Shown: positions 45,996 to 54,316 of the stretch, in pieces
Numbering within the stretch: position 1 is the first letter of the stretch
Layout: every line of letters begins with the position of its first letter
Source of the DNA: Gemmobacter serpentinus
GTDB taxonomy: Bacteria > Pseudomonadota > Alphaproteobacteria > Rhodobacterales > Rhodobacteraceae
Direction: 5' to 3'
Length of the DNA: 64,000 nt
NCBI RefSeq assembly: GCF_008973825.1
Contig: NZ_WCHR01000018.1
Span: 124,001-188,000, forward strand
The notes under the pieces: model-generated
What the model saw: only the letters and a program-made list of their open reading frames with translations
Told to the model about the DNA's origin: nothing
Database searches by the model: none
Program-made: the position numbers and the translations under genes

Positions 45996-47042
45996 TTATT
46001 CCGCGAGCACCTTGCGCCCGCGCGACTGGCGCTGCGTCAGGGGCGGCACCATACCTTCGGTCCAATAGGCGGCGGCATGGACCTCTGTAGATGCAAGGCC
46101 AAGCGCCGTGGCTTTCTGCCGGGCCATCTCGGCCTCGGCGCGGCCCCCGGCAAAGAACAGGAAGCGGTCTTCGCCGGGCAGGGTCAGCCCGTCCATCAGA
46201 TCGACCAGGGCCTTGCCGCTGCTGCGCGGGACCCATGACACCACAAGCCCGGCAGGTGCCCTCACGTCTTGCGCATCGGCAGGGTCGGTGATCAACAGAC
46301 GCGCCTCGCCGCGCGTCTCGGGCGCTGCCGCCTCGATGGCGCGCAGGATCACCGGCAGCGCCGTCTCGTCCCCGATCAGGCCAAGCCAGCCCGCCTGCTT
46401 CACGCCGCGCCCGCCGGGGCCAGTCAGCATCACCCTTGCTCCGGGCTGCACCTCTTCGCACCATTCTGTCACGCGCCCGCCATCATGCAGGAAAATGTCG
46501 AAGTCGATCCAGTCCGCATCCGGGCTGATCCTGCGCACCGTATAGGGCGGGCGGTGCCAGGCATCGATCCCGCCGGGCCAGTCTACCCCATGTTCGGTGG
46601 CGGTCGGCCAGGGCGCGCCCTCGGGGCCAAGCAACAGGCGGAAATGCAGCCCGCCCTTGGCGAAAGCGTCGAAATCCCCCGCCAGCCGCACGCGCTGGAA
46701 CGAAGGCGAGATGCGGGTGGACGACACCAGTTTCGTGTCGATCAGCCGGGTCTTTCCGGCACCCGGTGCGGCCCCTTCCCAGATCAGCGGGGCAGAACCA
46801 GCGGCGGTGGCCAATGCGTCAATTGCCTCGCGCAGACCCTGTAGGGCCTCGGGGGTATCGGCGCTGACATGCAGATGCAGGCTGGCGTCGTCGAGATGTG
46901 CCTCGATCCGGCCATATTCGAGGATGACCGTGGCCGCGCCGCTGCTGCGCTGGACAGTTGCGCCGACGCTTTCGGCGGTCTTGCAGAAGCTGTCCAGCGT
47001 CGGTTCGGGTGGAAGGTGGATATGGGTGGTGATCTGAGCCAT
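45996..47042 (-). CDS. DUF2218-siderophore-interacting protein fusion (ferric reductase)
   Basis: 348 residues from ATG 47042 (AQITTHIHLPPEP). The N-terminal 90 residues form a DUF2218-like domain (ATVILEYGRIEAHLDDASLH). The rest is a FAD-binding siderophore-interacting reductase: YTVRRISPDADWIDFDIFLH, GDETALPVILRAIE and the C-terminal AAYWTEGM. It should reduce ferric chelates in the cytosol. Convergent with sitD; no transporter is directly attached, so it may serve several uptake systems, including those at 6-25 kb. Confidence 0.88.
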   Translation of the reverse strand: MAQITTHIHLPPEPTLDSFCKTAESVGATVQRSSGAATVILEYGRIEAHLDDASLHLHVSADTPEALQGLREAIDALATAAGSAPLIWEGAAPGAGKTRLIDTKLVSSTRISPSFQRVRLAGDFDAFAKGGLHFRLLLGPEGAPWPTATEHGVDWPGGIDAWHRPPYTVRRISPDADWIDFDIFLHDGGRVTEWCEEVQPGARVMLTGPGGRGVKQAGWLGLIGDETALPVILRAIEAAAPETRGEARLLITDPADAQDVRAPAGLVVSWVPRSSGKALVDLMDGLTLPGEDRFLFFAGGRAEAEMARQKATALGLASTEVHAAAYWTEGMVPPLTQRQSRGRKVLAE

Positions 47043-47234
47043 CGGATTTGCCTGTTCAAGATGCGAACATGTCCAATGGCTAACGGATCGGGGCGGGTAG
47101 CACGCAAAAGGCCGGTCGCCCCTTTGGCGTTTGGCGTCATGCTTGCGCTGCGGGTCGGCGGCGATCTTAGCCGGAATACCAGGGGATGCCACCGCAAAGC
47201 GCAAGGAGGTATGATCACGAGTTGCGGCGCACCT

Positions 47235-47987
47235 TCAGGCCGGATCAGGGCCAAGCGGCACGCCCTCAGCCTTGAACTGCGCGCGGATGCGGCTGGCTAT
47301 GGCCACCGCACCGGGGCTGTCACCATGGACACAGATCGATTGCGCCTCAAGCGCGATCAGGCTGCCGTCACGGGCCTCGATCACCCCTTCACGCGCAAGG
47401 CGCAGCATACGGGCCGCGATCAGATCGGGGTCATGCAGCACCGCACCGGGCAGGTTGCGCGGCACCAATTGCCCATCAGGCAGATAGGCGCGATCGGCAA
47501 AGGCCTCGGCAATCACCGGCAGCCCCGCCACGCGGGCCTGTGCCAGCAGGGGCGATCCCGCCAGCATCATCAGCGGCAGCCGGGGCGTATGTGCCAGCAG
47601 GGCCGTGATCACCGCATCGCCTTGCGCGCCGCCCTGTGCCGCCGTGTTGTAAAGCGCGCCATGGGGTTTCACATAGGCGACCCTGCCGCCGGCCAGCCGC
47701 GCCAAAGCCTCCAGCGCGCCGATCTGGTAGACCAGCCCGGCGATCAGATCGGGGGAGGCCATATCCATCGCCCTCCGCCCGAATCCGGCCAGATCGGGAT
47801 AGCCCGGATGCGCCCCAATGCGGATGCCGCGTGCCACCGCCTGCCGCAATGTGGCAAGGATCCCCGCCGGGTCACCGGCATGAAAGCCGCAGGCGATATT
47901 GGCCGAGCTGACGATATCCAGCATCGCCGCATCCTCGCCCATGCGCCACGCGCCGAAGCTTTCGCCCATATCGCAGTTCAGATCCAA
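47235..47987 (-). CDS. pxpA: PxpA (LamB/YcsF family), 5-oxoprolinase subunit A
   Basis: 250 residues starting at TTG 47987 (read as [10 protein letters not shown]). The TTG is supported by AGGAGG at 47994-47999 on the coding strand with 6-base spacing; the frame is open to 48305 but that part lacks similarity. Family motifs: [38 protein letters not shown] and VHGD near the C-terminus. In other bacteria PxpA works with PxpB and PxpC to hydrolyse 5-oxoproline with ATP. Neither partner is in the window. Confidence 0.9.
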   Translation of the reverse strand: MDLNCDMGESFGAWRMGEDAAMLDIVSSANIACGFHAGDPAGILATLRQAVARGIRIGAHPGYPDLAGFGRRAMDMASPDLIAGLVYQIGALEALARLAGGRVAYVKPHGALYNTAAQGGAQGDAVITALLAHTPRLPLMMLAGSPLLAQARVAGLPVIAEAFADRAYLPDGQLVPRNLPGAVLHDPDLIAARMLRLAREGVIEARDGSLIALEAQSICVHGDSPGAVAIASRIRAQFKAEGVPLGPDPA

Positions 47988-48295
47988 ACCACCCCTCCTG
48001 AACAGGTCATGACGTTGAGGTGTCGCGATCGGCCACGCAAAGTAAAGCCCAAGATGGGCGGGCATACCGGGCAATAGCGCGGTCTGCATCCAATCATGCC
48101 CGCCTGAGCCATCACGCGAACATGTCTCGCACAGCGGCGCGCAAACATGCCTGCAGGCGGCAGCGCGCAAATATGCCCGCGTGCGGGGGCACGCAAATAT
48201 GACTGTCACAATTCTCTGGTTTTCTGCGCGCGCAAAGTGGTCGGTTTCGCCAGACTGTGGCGGCCCGGCCCGGATCTTGAGACGGGAAGCGGCAG
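47988..48295. other. 308-bp divergent intergenic region, pxpA / lipid operon
   Basis: Contains the pxpA ribosome site, a five-copy phased repeat array (48091-48203) and, overlapping its end, CTGTCAC (48203-48209), which matches one half of a PhoB box; the second half (CTCTGGT after 4 bases) fits poorly. Promoters for both directions should be here. Confidence 0.55.
48091..48203. repeat. Five-copy about 26-bp phased direct repeat
   Basis: Core sequences: CAATCATGCC (48091), CGAACATGTC (48117), CAAACATGCC (48142), CAAATATGCC (48168) and CAAATATGAC (48194). Start-to-start distances are 26, 25, 26 and 26. The last three copies are also preceded by CGCG or CACG. The 16-base spacers differ and are GC-rich. 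The period is not a multiple of three, so it is not coding; it is about 2.5 helical turns. Looks like an iteron-type protein-binding array. Confidence 0.75.
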
Positions 48296-49174
48296 ATGAC
48301 AGCATTTACGCATCCGGGGCATTTCTCCAGGGCAAGCCATGTCTCGGGCGAGGTGGATCCGCCCATGCCGCGTCAGCACCGGACGCTGTTCCTGTCGGAC
48401 CTGCATCTGGGTGCCATCGGCGCGCGGGCGGATCTGATCCTCAGTTTCCTGCAGCACAATCAGGCGCAGCACTATGTGCTGGTCGGCGACATTCTTGACC
48501 TCTGGCACCCGGTGATCCCGCATTGGGGGCCAGAGACGCAGGCGGTGATCGACCATCTGGAGGCGCGGCGCGCGGCGGGGGCAGAACTGGTCTATCTGCG
48601 TGGCAATCATGACCCCGATCCCGCCACCGCCCCGCCGGGGCGGCGCATCCCGGTGCCCGCTCTGGCACATGCCGAACATGTCGGGGCCGATGGCCGCCGC
48701 TATCTGGTGATCCATGGGGATTGTCAGGATGTGCGCGTGCTGCGATCCCTGCTGCTGCGCCGCATCGGCAGCCGGATTGACGAACATCTGCGCCGGCTTG
48801 ATCGCCGCCTGCGGCGGCGTTCCCGCGCGGCCCGCCCAGATCAGGCCAGCTGGGCAGAGCGGTTGATCGCGGGCTTCAATGGCTGGATCTATCGCAGCCG
48901 GGGATATGAGCGCCGCCTTGTCGCCCTTGCCCGGGCACGGGGCCTTGATGGTGTGATCTGCGGCCATTTCCACATCCCGGCGCTGCATGGCGATCATGGT
49001 CTGGTCTATGCCAATTGCGGCGACTGGGTCGATAGCCGCACGGCCATCACCGAGGATTTCAATGGCAGTCTGAAACTGGTCGCCTGGGCCGAGGCGCAGG
49101 CACAGGTCCGCGAAGGCACCGATCTTCGTCCCGGCTTCGCATCCGGGCTTCAGCCGCAAACGGGGGCGATGTGA
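48296..49174 (+). CDS. plcP: PlcP-like metallophosphoesterase (phospholipase C type)
   Basis: 292 residues (269 if the alternative ATG 48365 is used). Calcineurin-like motifs: [35 protein letters not shown] and the metal-binding CGHFHIP, followed by [14 protein letters not shown], typical of PlcP. It resembles LpxH-like phosphatases, but this C-terminal motif and the adjacent glycosyltransferase favour PlcP, which removes phospholipid head groups to give diacylglycerol in phosphate-starved alphaproteobacteria. First gene of an overlapping four-gene operon. Confidence 0.8.
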   Translation: MTAFTHPGHFSRASHVSGEVDPPMPRQHRTLFLSDLHLGAIGARADLILSFLQHNQAQHYVLVGDILDLWHPVIPHWGPETQAVIDHLEARRAAGAELVYLRGNHDPDPATAPPGRRIPVPALAHAEHVGADGRRYLVIHGDCQDVRVLRSLLLRRIGSRIDEHLRRLDRRLRRRSRAARPDQASWAERLIAGFNGWIYRSRGYERRLVALARARGLDGVICGHFHIPALHGDHGLVYANCGDWVDSRTAITEDFNGSLKLVAWAEAQAQVREGTDLRPGFASGLQPQTGAM

Positions 49175-50310
49175 CCATGCTGGATGAGACGCTTGTGGTG
49201 ATCGCGGGGCTGTTCCTGCTGGCCCATGCGGTGACCGTGGGGCTGTGCCTGCGCCGCATCCGGGTAGCGGCTGAGCCCGCGCCGGTCTCGGTCATCGGCC
49301 AGCCGCGTCTGACGCTGCTGCGCCCTGTCTGCGGGCTGGATCCGTATGATCCCGAAACACTGGAATCCTCGTTCCTGCAGGATTACCCGGATTACGAGAT
49401 CATCTTCTGCGCGCCGTCCGAGGATGATCCGGCCGTCGCGCTGCTGCGGGGTCTGGCCGCGCGCTATCCGCATGTCCCTGCGCGCATCCTGACAGGGCAG
49501 GTGCCGCGCACCGGCAACCCCAAGCTCGACAATCTGTGGAAAGGCTGGGCGGCCGCAGATGCCGAATGGGTCTGCATGGCGGATGCCAATTTGCTGCTGC
49601 CGCGCGACTATCTGGCACGTGTCGTGGGCAGCTGGCGCGAGGGCACGGGGCTGGTCTCTTCGCCCGCATGGGGATCGGTGCCTGAGGGTTTTGCCGCAAG
49701 GTTGGAGGCTGCGTTTATGAACAGCAATCAGGCACGGCTTTTGCTTGCGGGGGATAGTCTGGATATGGGTTTTACCCAGGGCAAGACCATGTTCTGGAAC
49801 CGGGCCATGCTGAACACGGCAGGCGGCCTTGCCGTGCTGGGCGAGCGTCTGGCCGAGGATGTGACCGCAACACAGGTTGTGCGCCGTCTGGGCCTGAAGG
49901 TGCGGCTGACGCCGATGCCCTTCGCCCAGCCTTTGGGGCGGCGTGATCTGCAACAGGTCTGGAACCGGCAATTGCGCTGGAGCCGGGTGCGCCGCGACGG
50001 CTTTGCCGGGCTGTTCCTGCTGGAGCCGGCCAATGGCGCGGTGCTGCCCCTGCTGCTTTTGCTGTTGGCCGGGGCCGGGCTGCCGCTGATCCTGACGGCG
50101 CTTGCGATCTGGTATGCTGCGGAATGGCTGTTGATGCGGCGCGCGGGCTGGCGCGCGGGCTGGCGCGATCTGGCGGTGCTGCCACTGCGCGATCTGGCGC
50201 TGCCGGTGCTATGGGCCGCGACCTTCCTGCGCAAAGGGATCACCTGGCGCGGCAAGGCGATGGAGCCGCCCGCGACCACCACGGCCATCGTGGAAGAAGC
50301 GCGCACATGA
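49171..50310 (+). CDS. Ceramide-glucosyltransferase-like membrane glycosyltransferase
   Basis: 379 residues from GTG 49171 (ATG at 49177 is possible), overlapping plcP. One N-terminal helix, then a GT21/GT2 catalytic domain: LRPVCGLDPYDPETLESSFL, CMADANLLLPRDY (acceptor/metal Asp), a TGNPKLDNLWKG stretch and the QxxRW motif QLRWSRVRRD, followed by C-terminal helices. The family attaches glucose or galactose to ceramide or diacylglycerol. Behind PlcP it would glycosylate the diacylglycerol released from phospholipids, replacing phosphate in the membrane (inference). Confidence 0.85.
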   Translation: MTMLDETLVVIAGLFLLAHAVTVGLCLRRIRVAAEPAPVSVIGQPRLTLLRPVCGLDPYDPETLESSFLQDYPDYEIIFCAPSEDDPAVALLRGLAARYPHVPARILTGQVPRTGNPKLDNLWKGWAAADAEWVCMADANLLLPRDYLARVVGSWREGTGLVSSPAWGSVPEGFAARLEAAFMNSNQARLLLAGDSLDMGFTQGKTMFWNRAMLNTAGGLAVLGERLAEDVTATQVVRRLGLKVRLTPMPFAQPLGRRDLQQVWNRQLRWSRVRRDGFAGLFLLEPANGAVLPLLLLLLAGAGLPLILTALAIWYAAEWLLMRRAGWRAGWRDLAVLPLRDLALPVLWAATFLRKGITWRGKAMEPPATTTAIVEEART

Positions 50311-50873
50311 CAGGCGCGGAAATATCGGCCATCGCCGCGCATTGGGGGCTGTGGGCGCTGATCCCGCTTGCGATCCTTGAAGGGCCGGTGATCAGCCTTG
50401 TCACCGGATGGCTGGTCAGCCTTGGCCTGGTCGGGCTGATGACGGGATTTACCCTGATCGTCATCGGCGATGTGCTGGGCGATTGCGTGCTGTACCTGAT
50501 CGGGCGCGGCGGGGCACAGGGCATGGCCCGCTGGTTGCCCGCGCGGCTTTGCCCGCCGCGCAGTCGCGTGGTGCCTCTGATCCGGGGCTTCCGGCGCAAC
50601 GGGGTGCGGCTGCTGGTCATGGGCAAGCTGACCCATGCCGCAGGCGCGCCGCTGCTGCTGGCGGCGGGCATGGCGCGGATGCCGCTGGGGCCGTTCCTTC
50701 TGGCCAATCTGCTGGCGGCGCTGCCCAAGGCCGCGCTGCTGATCGGGCTTGGCTATGCCTTTGGCGAGGCAGCTGAATCGATGCTGGATTGGGTGCTGGC
50801 GGGTGGGGCCGTGATCCTTGCACTGGCCGGTCTGGTCTGGCTGACCCGCCGCAGCACCCTGGTGCGGGCATGA
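50307..50873 (+). CDS. DedA/VTT-like small integral membrane protein
   Basis: 188 residues starting in the ATGA overlap with the glycosyltransferase. Four or five hydrophobic stretches with DedA-type features: an N-terminal LILEGPVISLVTGW-like re-entrant segment, GDVLGDCVLYLIGR, and GKLTHAAGAPLLLAAGMARM in place of the usual RF(I)P-type arm. DedA proteins act in membrane homeostasis and lipid-carrier recycling. Within this operon it may move lipid or lipid-linked intermediates (inference). Confidence 0.75.
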   Translation: MTGAEISAIAAHWGLWALIPLAILEGPVISLVTGWLVSLGLVGLMTGFTLIVIGDVLGDCVLYLIGRGGAQGMARWLPARLCPPRSRVVPLIRGFRRNGVRLLVMGKLTHAAGAPLLLAAGMARMPLGPFLLANLLAALPKAALLIGLGYAFGEAAESMLDWVLAGGAVILALAGLVWLTRRSTLVRA

Positions 50874-51622
50874 GCGCGCCCGGCGTCACATGCCTGATCC
50901 CCGCCTGGAATGAGCGCGCGCGGATCGGCAATGTGCTGGCGGCGGTGAAGGATCACCCGCTGATCGCGCGGGTGCTGGTGGTGGATGACGGATCGACCGA
51001 TGGCACCGCCGATCTGGTGCGCGGGCTGGGCGTCGATCTGCTGCAAAGCCAAAGTGTTCCGGGAAAAGCGGGCAATCTGGGTAAGACCGGCGCGCTGGCG
51101 CTTGGGCTGCGGGCGGTCGATACGCCGCTGGTCCTGCTGCTGGATGCCGATCTGATCGGGATCGATGCCGATGCGGTGACGCGGCTGATTGCGCCGGTGC
51201 AGACGGGCGCGGCCTCTGCCACCATCTCGCTGCGCGGCAACAGCCCGCTTCTCTGGCGGCTGATCGGGCTTGATTACATCTCGGGCGAGCGGGTCTTGCC
51301 GATGGCGCTGCTGCAACCCCGGCTGGAGGCTTTGACCCGCCTGCCGCGCTTCGGGTTCGAGGTGTTTTTGAACCGGATGCTGATTGCCGAAGGGCTGCGC
51401 GTGGCGGTGGTGCGCTGGCCGGATGTGGCCAGCCCCTCCAAGGCGGGCAAGCACGGGCTGTGGCGCGGCATCAAGGGCGATCTGGGCATGATGCGCGATA
51501 TCTTTCGGACCATCCCGCCGCTGCAATGCCTGATGCAGATCGGACGCCTGCGCAGGTTGGCACGCTTAAGGCCGGAAGGCTGCCATGCTGCGGGTGTTGC
51601 GATTGGTCGAGGCCGCCTTTAG
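50870..51622 (+). CDS. GT2-family glycosyltransferase
   Basis: 250 residues from the ATGA overlap with the DedA-like gene. GT-A fold: TCLIPAWNERARIGNVL, VLVVDDGSTDGT (nucleotide site) and LLLDADLIG (the DXD-type metal site). There is no large membrane domain; a C-terminal basic stretch (GRLRRLARLRPEG) could bind membranes. Last gene of the plcP operon, perhaps adding a second sugar to the glycolipid or transferring sugar to a lipid carrier. Confidence 0.85.
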   Translation: MSAPGVTCLIPAWNERARIGNVLAAVKDHPLIARVLVVDDGSTDGTADLVRGLGVDLLQSQSVPGKAGNLGKTGALALGLRAVDTPLVLLLDADLIGIDADAVTRLIAPVQTGAASATISLRGNSPLLWRLIGLDYISGERVLPMALLQPRLEALTRLPRFGFEVFLNRMLIAEGLRVAVVRWPDVASPSKAGKHGLWRGIKGDLGMMRDIFRTIPPLQCLMQIGRLRRLARLRPEGCHAAGVAIGRGRL

Positions 51623-51746
51623 TCGGCACATCCTCGCGGCTGGCCAGCAACTGCGCGCGTGTGTCAGGGTGATCCACTCCGCGCAAGGCTGGCCCCATAT
51701 TGGTGCCGCGCCTTGGGGGTGCATCGTGCCGGGCATCCCATCATGA
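51585..51746 (+). CDS. Possible 53-residue small ORF at the end of the plcP operon
   Basis: Starts inside the last codons of the GT2 gene with GGAAGG 6 bases before its ATG, and ends at TGA 51746. No recognisable domain or signal peptide; codon use is not clearly gene-like. Listed only because of the ribosome site and the coupled position; may be spurious. Confidence 0.15.
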   Translation: MLRVLRLVEAAFSRHILAAGQQLRACVRVIHSAQGWPHIGAAPWGCIVPGIPS

Positions 51747-51920
51747 AGCCGTGCTTGCACCTGTGCAGGCGCAGGTTCGGGCTGCAAACTTGGCGTGTTC
51801 CGTCCCCGTCATGGCTCAGGGCAATGTTCTGCCGAAATGACATGAAACCGATACAGCGGCGTTACGGCGCTGTCGCACGCCTTCCCTAAGGAATCGCGCA
51901 GACAGATTTCAGGAGATCCC

Positions 51921-54083
51921 ATGACCGCCCGTCTGCTTTCCGCCGCCTCGGTGCTTGCGCTGCTGGCCAGCCCGGCCCTCGCCGACAGCTTCAACCGCAT
52001 CGCTTCCTTCCCGGTCATCGCCAATATGGCGGCGGGCGAGGATACGGCCCGTGAATCCTCGGCCGAGATCATCTCGGTTTCCCAGGATGGCAATACGCTG
52101 ATCTATACCGACAGCCCGCTGGGTGTGGTCGGCCTGATCGACATCACCGATGCGAAAGCCCCGAAACCGCTGGGCAATGTGGCGCTGAACGGTGAACCCA
52201 CCACCGCCCATATCATCGGGGCCAAGGCCTTTGTCGGCGTCAATACCTCGGAAAGCTACACTGCGCCCTCGGGCCGGATTGCCGTGATCGATCTGAAAGA
52301 GGCCAGGGAAACCGCGTCTTGCGATCTGGGTGGCCAGCCGGATTCGGTGGCGATTGCCCCCGATGGCAGCTTTCTGGCCGTGGCCATCGAGAATGAGCGT
52401 GACGAGGAAGCCGGTGACGGTGGCCTGCCGCAAATGCCTGCGGGCTTTGTCGTGAAGCTGCCGCTGACAGGGGGCGAGGTCGATTGCGCCCAACTGCAAA
52501 AGATCGATCTGACCGGGCTTGCCACTGTCGGTGCTGAAGACCCGGAGCCGGAATTCGTTGATATCAACGAGGCTGGCGAGATCGTCGTGACCCTGCAGGA
52601 AAACAACCACATCGTCATCATCGGCGCGGATGGTAAGGTTGCCGCGCATTTCGAGGCCGGTTCGGTCGCGCTGGAAGGCGTCGATACCAAGACCGATGGA
52701 AAACTGGACTTCACCACCACCACCGATCCGATCGCCCGTGAACCCGATGGCGTGAAATGGATCGATGCCGATCACTTCGCCACCGCCAATGAAGGCGACT
52801 GGAAGGGCGGCAGCCGTGGTTTCACCATCTTCAAGAAAGATGGCACCGTGGTCTACGACTCTGGCGCCTCGCTGGAACATGCCATTGCCGAGATCGGCCA
52901 CTATCCCGAGAAGCGTTCGCGCGCCAAGGGCGTGGAGATCGAAAGCATCGAATTCGCCCGTTTCGGTGAAACCCCGTATCTCTTTGTGGTGTCGGAGCGG
53001 TCCTCGGTCGTGGCCGTCTATGACGTGACCGATCTGGCCGCGCCGAAGCTGACCCAGATCCTGCCCTCGGGCATCAGCCCGGAAGGCACTGTGGCCATCC
53101 CCGCCCGCAACCTGTTGGTCACCGCCAACGAGGCCGATCTTGGCGAAGATGGTGCCGCACGCGCGCATGTCATGATCTATGAACTGTCTGACGCGGCCCC
53201 GGCCTATCCGATGCTGACCTCGGCCGGCAACGACCCGCTGATCGGCTGGGGCGCGCTTGGCGCGCTGGCTTCGGTGGAAGGGGTCGAGGGGCGTCTGTTT
53301 GCTGCCTCTGACAGCGTCTATTCGGCGATGCCCTCGATCTATGAGATCGACATCACCGCAAGCCCGGCCAGGATCGTCAAGCAGACCGTGGTCACCCGTG
53401 GTGGCAACCCGGCGCAACTGATGGATATCGAAGGGCTGACCTCGGATGGTGCGGGCGGCTTCTGGCTTGCCAATGAGGGCAATGCGGCCAAGCTGGTGCC
53501 CCATGCCATCCTCAATGTGAACGACAAGGGCGAGATCAAGAAAGAAATTGCCCTGCCGGAAGAGATCCTGCCGCATCAGACCCGCTTTGGCGCCGAAGGC
53601 ATCGCCCGTGTCGGCAATGTGCTCTGGGTCGCGATGCAGCGCGAATGGGGCGATGATCCGAAGGGTCAGGTCAAGCTGCTGGCCTATGATCTGGACGCCG
53701 AGGAATGGAGCGCGGTGCGCTACCCGCTGGAGCCGAAAGGCGAAGGCTGGATGGGCCTGTCGGAAATCACCGTGCAGGGCGACCACGCCTATATCATCGA
53801 GCGGGACAACCTGATCGGCGACAAGGCGGTGGTGAAGAAGATCTTCCGCGTCAAGCTGGCCGATCTGAAGCCCGCCAAGCTGGGTGGCGAGCTGCCGGTC
53901 ATCGCCAAGGAAGAGGTCCGTGACCTGATCCCGGACCTGAAGGCGCTGACCAATGGCTATGTCGTGGACAAGGTCGAAGGTCTGGCCTTTGACGCCGCTG
54001 GCAATGCCTGGGTGGTGACCGACAATGACGGCGTCGATGACAGCTCGGGCGAGACGCTGTTCTGGAACCTGGGCAAGCTCTGA
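51921..54083 (+). CDS. Secreted phytase-like esterase / beta-propeller protein
   Basis: 720 residues with a signal peptide (cleavage near ALADS, residue 22). N-terminal half: propeller-like repeats (DITDAKAPKPLGNVALNG, RIAVIDLKEARETASC, QPDSVAIAPDGSFLAVAIEN). C-terminal half: esterase-like phytase domain (IEGLTSDGAGGFWLANEGN, GFGAEGIARVGN-like segment, KVEGLAFDAAGNAWVVTDND, repeated Asp-rich calcium-like sites). Probably a periplasmic phosphatase or phosphodiesterase; the neighbouring phospholipid operon supports a phosphate-scavenging role, but the activity is inferred. Single-gene unit with its own terminator. Confidence 0.8.
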   Translation: MTARLLSAASVLALLASPALADSFNRIASFPVIANMAAGEDTARESSAEIISVSQDGNTLIYTDSPLGVVGLIDITDAKAPKPLGNVALNGEPTTAHIIGAKAFVGVNTSESYTAPSGRIAVIDLKEARETASCDLGGQPDSVAIAPDGSFLAVAIENERDEEAGDGGLPQMPAGFVVKLPLTGGEVDCAQLQKIDLTGLATVGAEDPEPEFVDINEAGEIVVTLQENNHIVIIGADGKVAAHFEAGSVALEGVDTKTDGKLDFTTTTDPIAREPDGVKWIDADHFATANEGDWKGGSRGFTIFKKDGTVVYDSGASLEHAIAEIGHYPEKRSRAKGVEIESIEFARFGETPYLFVVSERSSVVAVYDVTDLAAPKLTQILPSGISPEGTVAIPARNLLVTANEADLGEDGAARAHVMIYELSDAAPAYPMLTSAGNDPLIGWGALGALASVEGVEGRLFAASDSVYSAMPSIYEIDITASPARIVKQTVVTRGGNPAQLMDIEGLTSDGAGGFWLANEGNAAKLVPHAILNVNDKGEIKKEIALPEEILPHQTRFGAEGIARVGNVLWVAMQREWGDDPKGQVKLLAYDLDAEEWSAVRYPLEPKGEGWMGLSEITVQGDHAYIIERDNLIGDKAVVKKIFRVKLADLKPAKLGGELPVIAKEEVRDLIPDLKALTNGYVVDKVEGLAFDAAGNAWVVTDNDGVDDSSGETLFWNLGKL

Positions 54084-54095
54084 TCCAACCTCTTT

Positions 54096-54138
54096 ACAGA
54101 ATGTGCAGGGCCGCCTTCGGGCGGCCCTGTTCTGTTTG
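54096..54138 (+). terminator. Terminator with UUCG tetraloop
   Basis: CAGGGCCGCC (54106-54115), loop TTCG, GGCGGCCCTG (54120-54129): a 10-bp stem closed by the stable cUUCGg loop. Outer arms ACAGAA (54096-54101) and TTCTGT (54130-54135) also pair, and a T-rich tail follows. Terminates the phytase-like gene. Confidence 0.85.
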
Positions 54139-54316
54139 CGGGCCGCTGGAGGCGGGGCAGGGGAAGGAAATTCTCCGGGCATAAGGGCGCGGGAAATGCC
54201 GCCATCACCGGCGGCTGATCTACAGAATGGCCGCACAGGCAAATCTCGGTCAGGTTAGTCGTGAATGAGGCGGCAGCTTGCGGCCTTGCCCGATACAGTT
54301 TGAGAGAGCCAAAGCC

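Noticed and set aside
48091-48203. CRISPR array reading of the phased repeats
   Set aside because: The repeat core is only about 10 bp with 16-base spacers and mismatches between copies; no cas genes are in the window.
48203-48220. Full PhoB box upstream of plcP
   Set aside because: Only the first half (CTGTCAC) matches; the second half (CTCTGGT) fits at about four of seven positions, so it is mentioned only as a half-site.
48296-49174. LpxH (UDP-2,3-diacylglucosamine hydrolase) as the main call
   Set aside because: Same superfamily, but the C-terminal NCGDWV-type motif and the operon with a lipid glycosyltransferase fit PlcP better.
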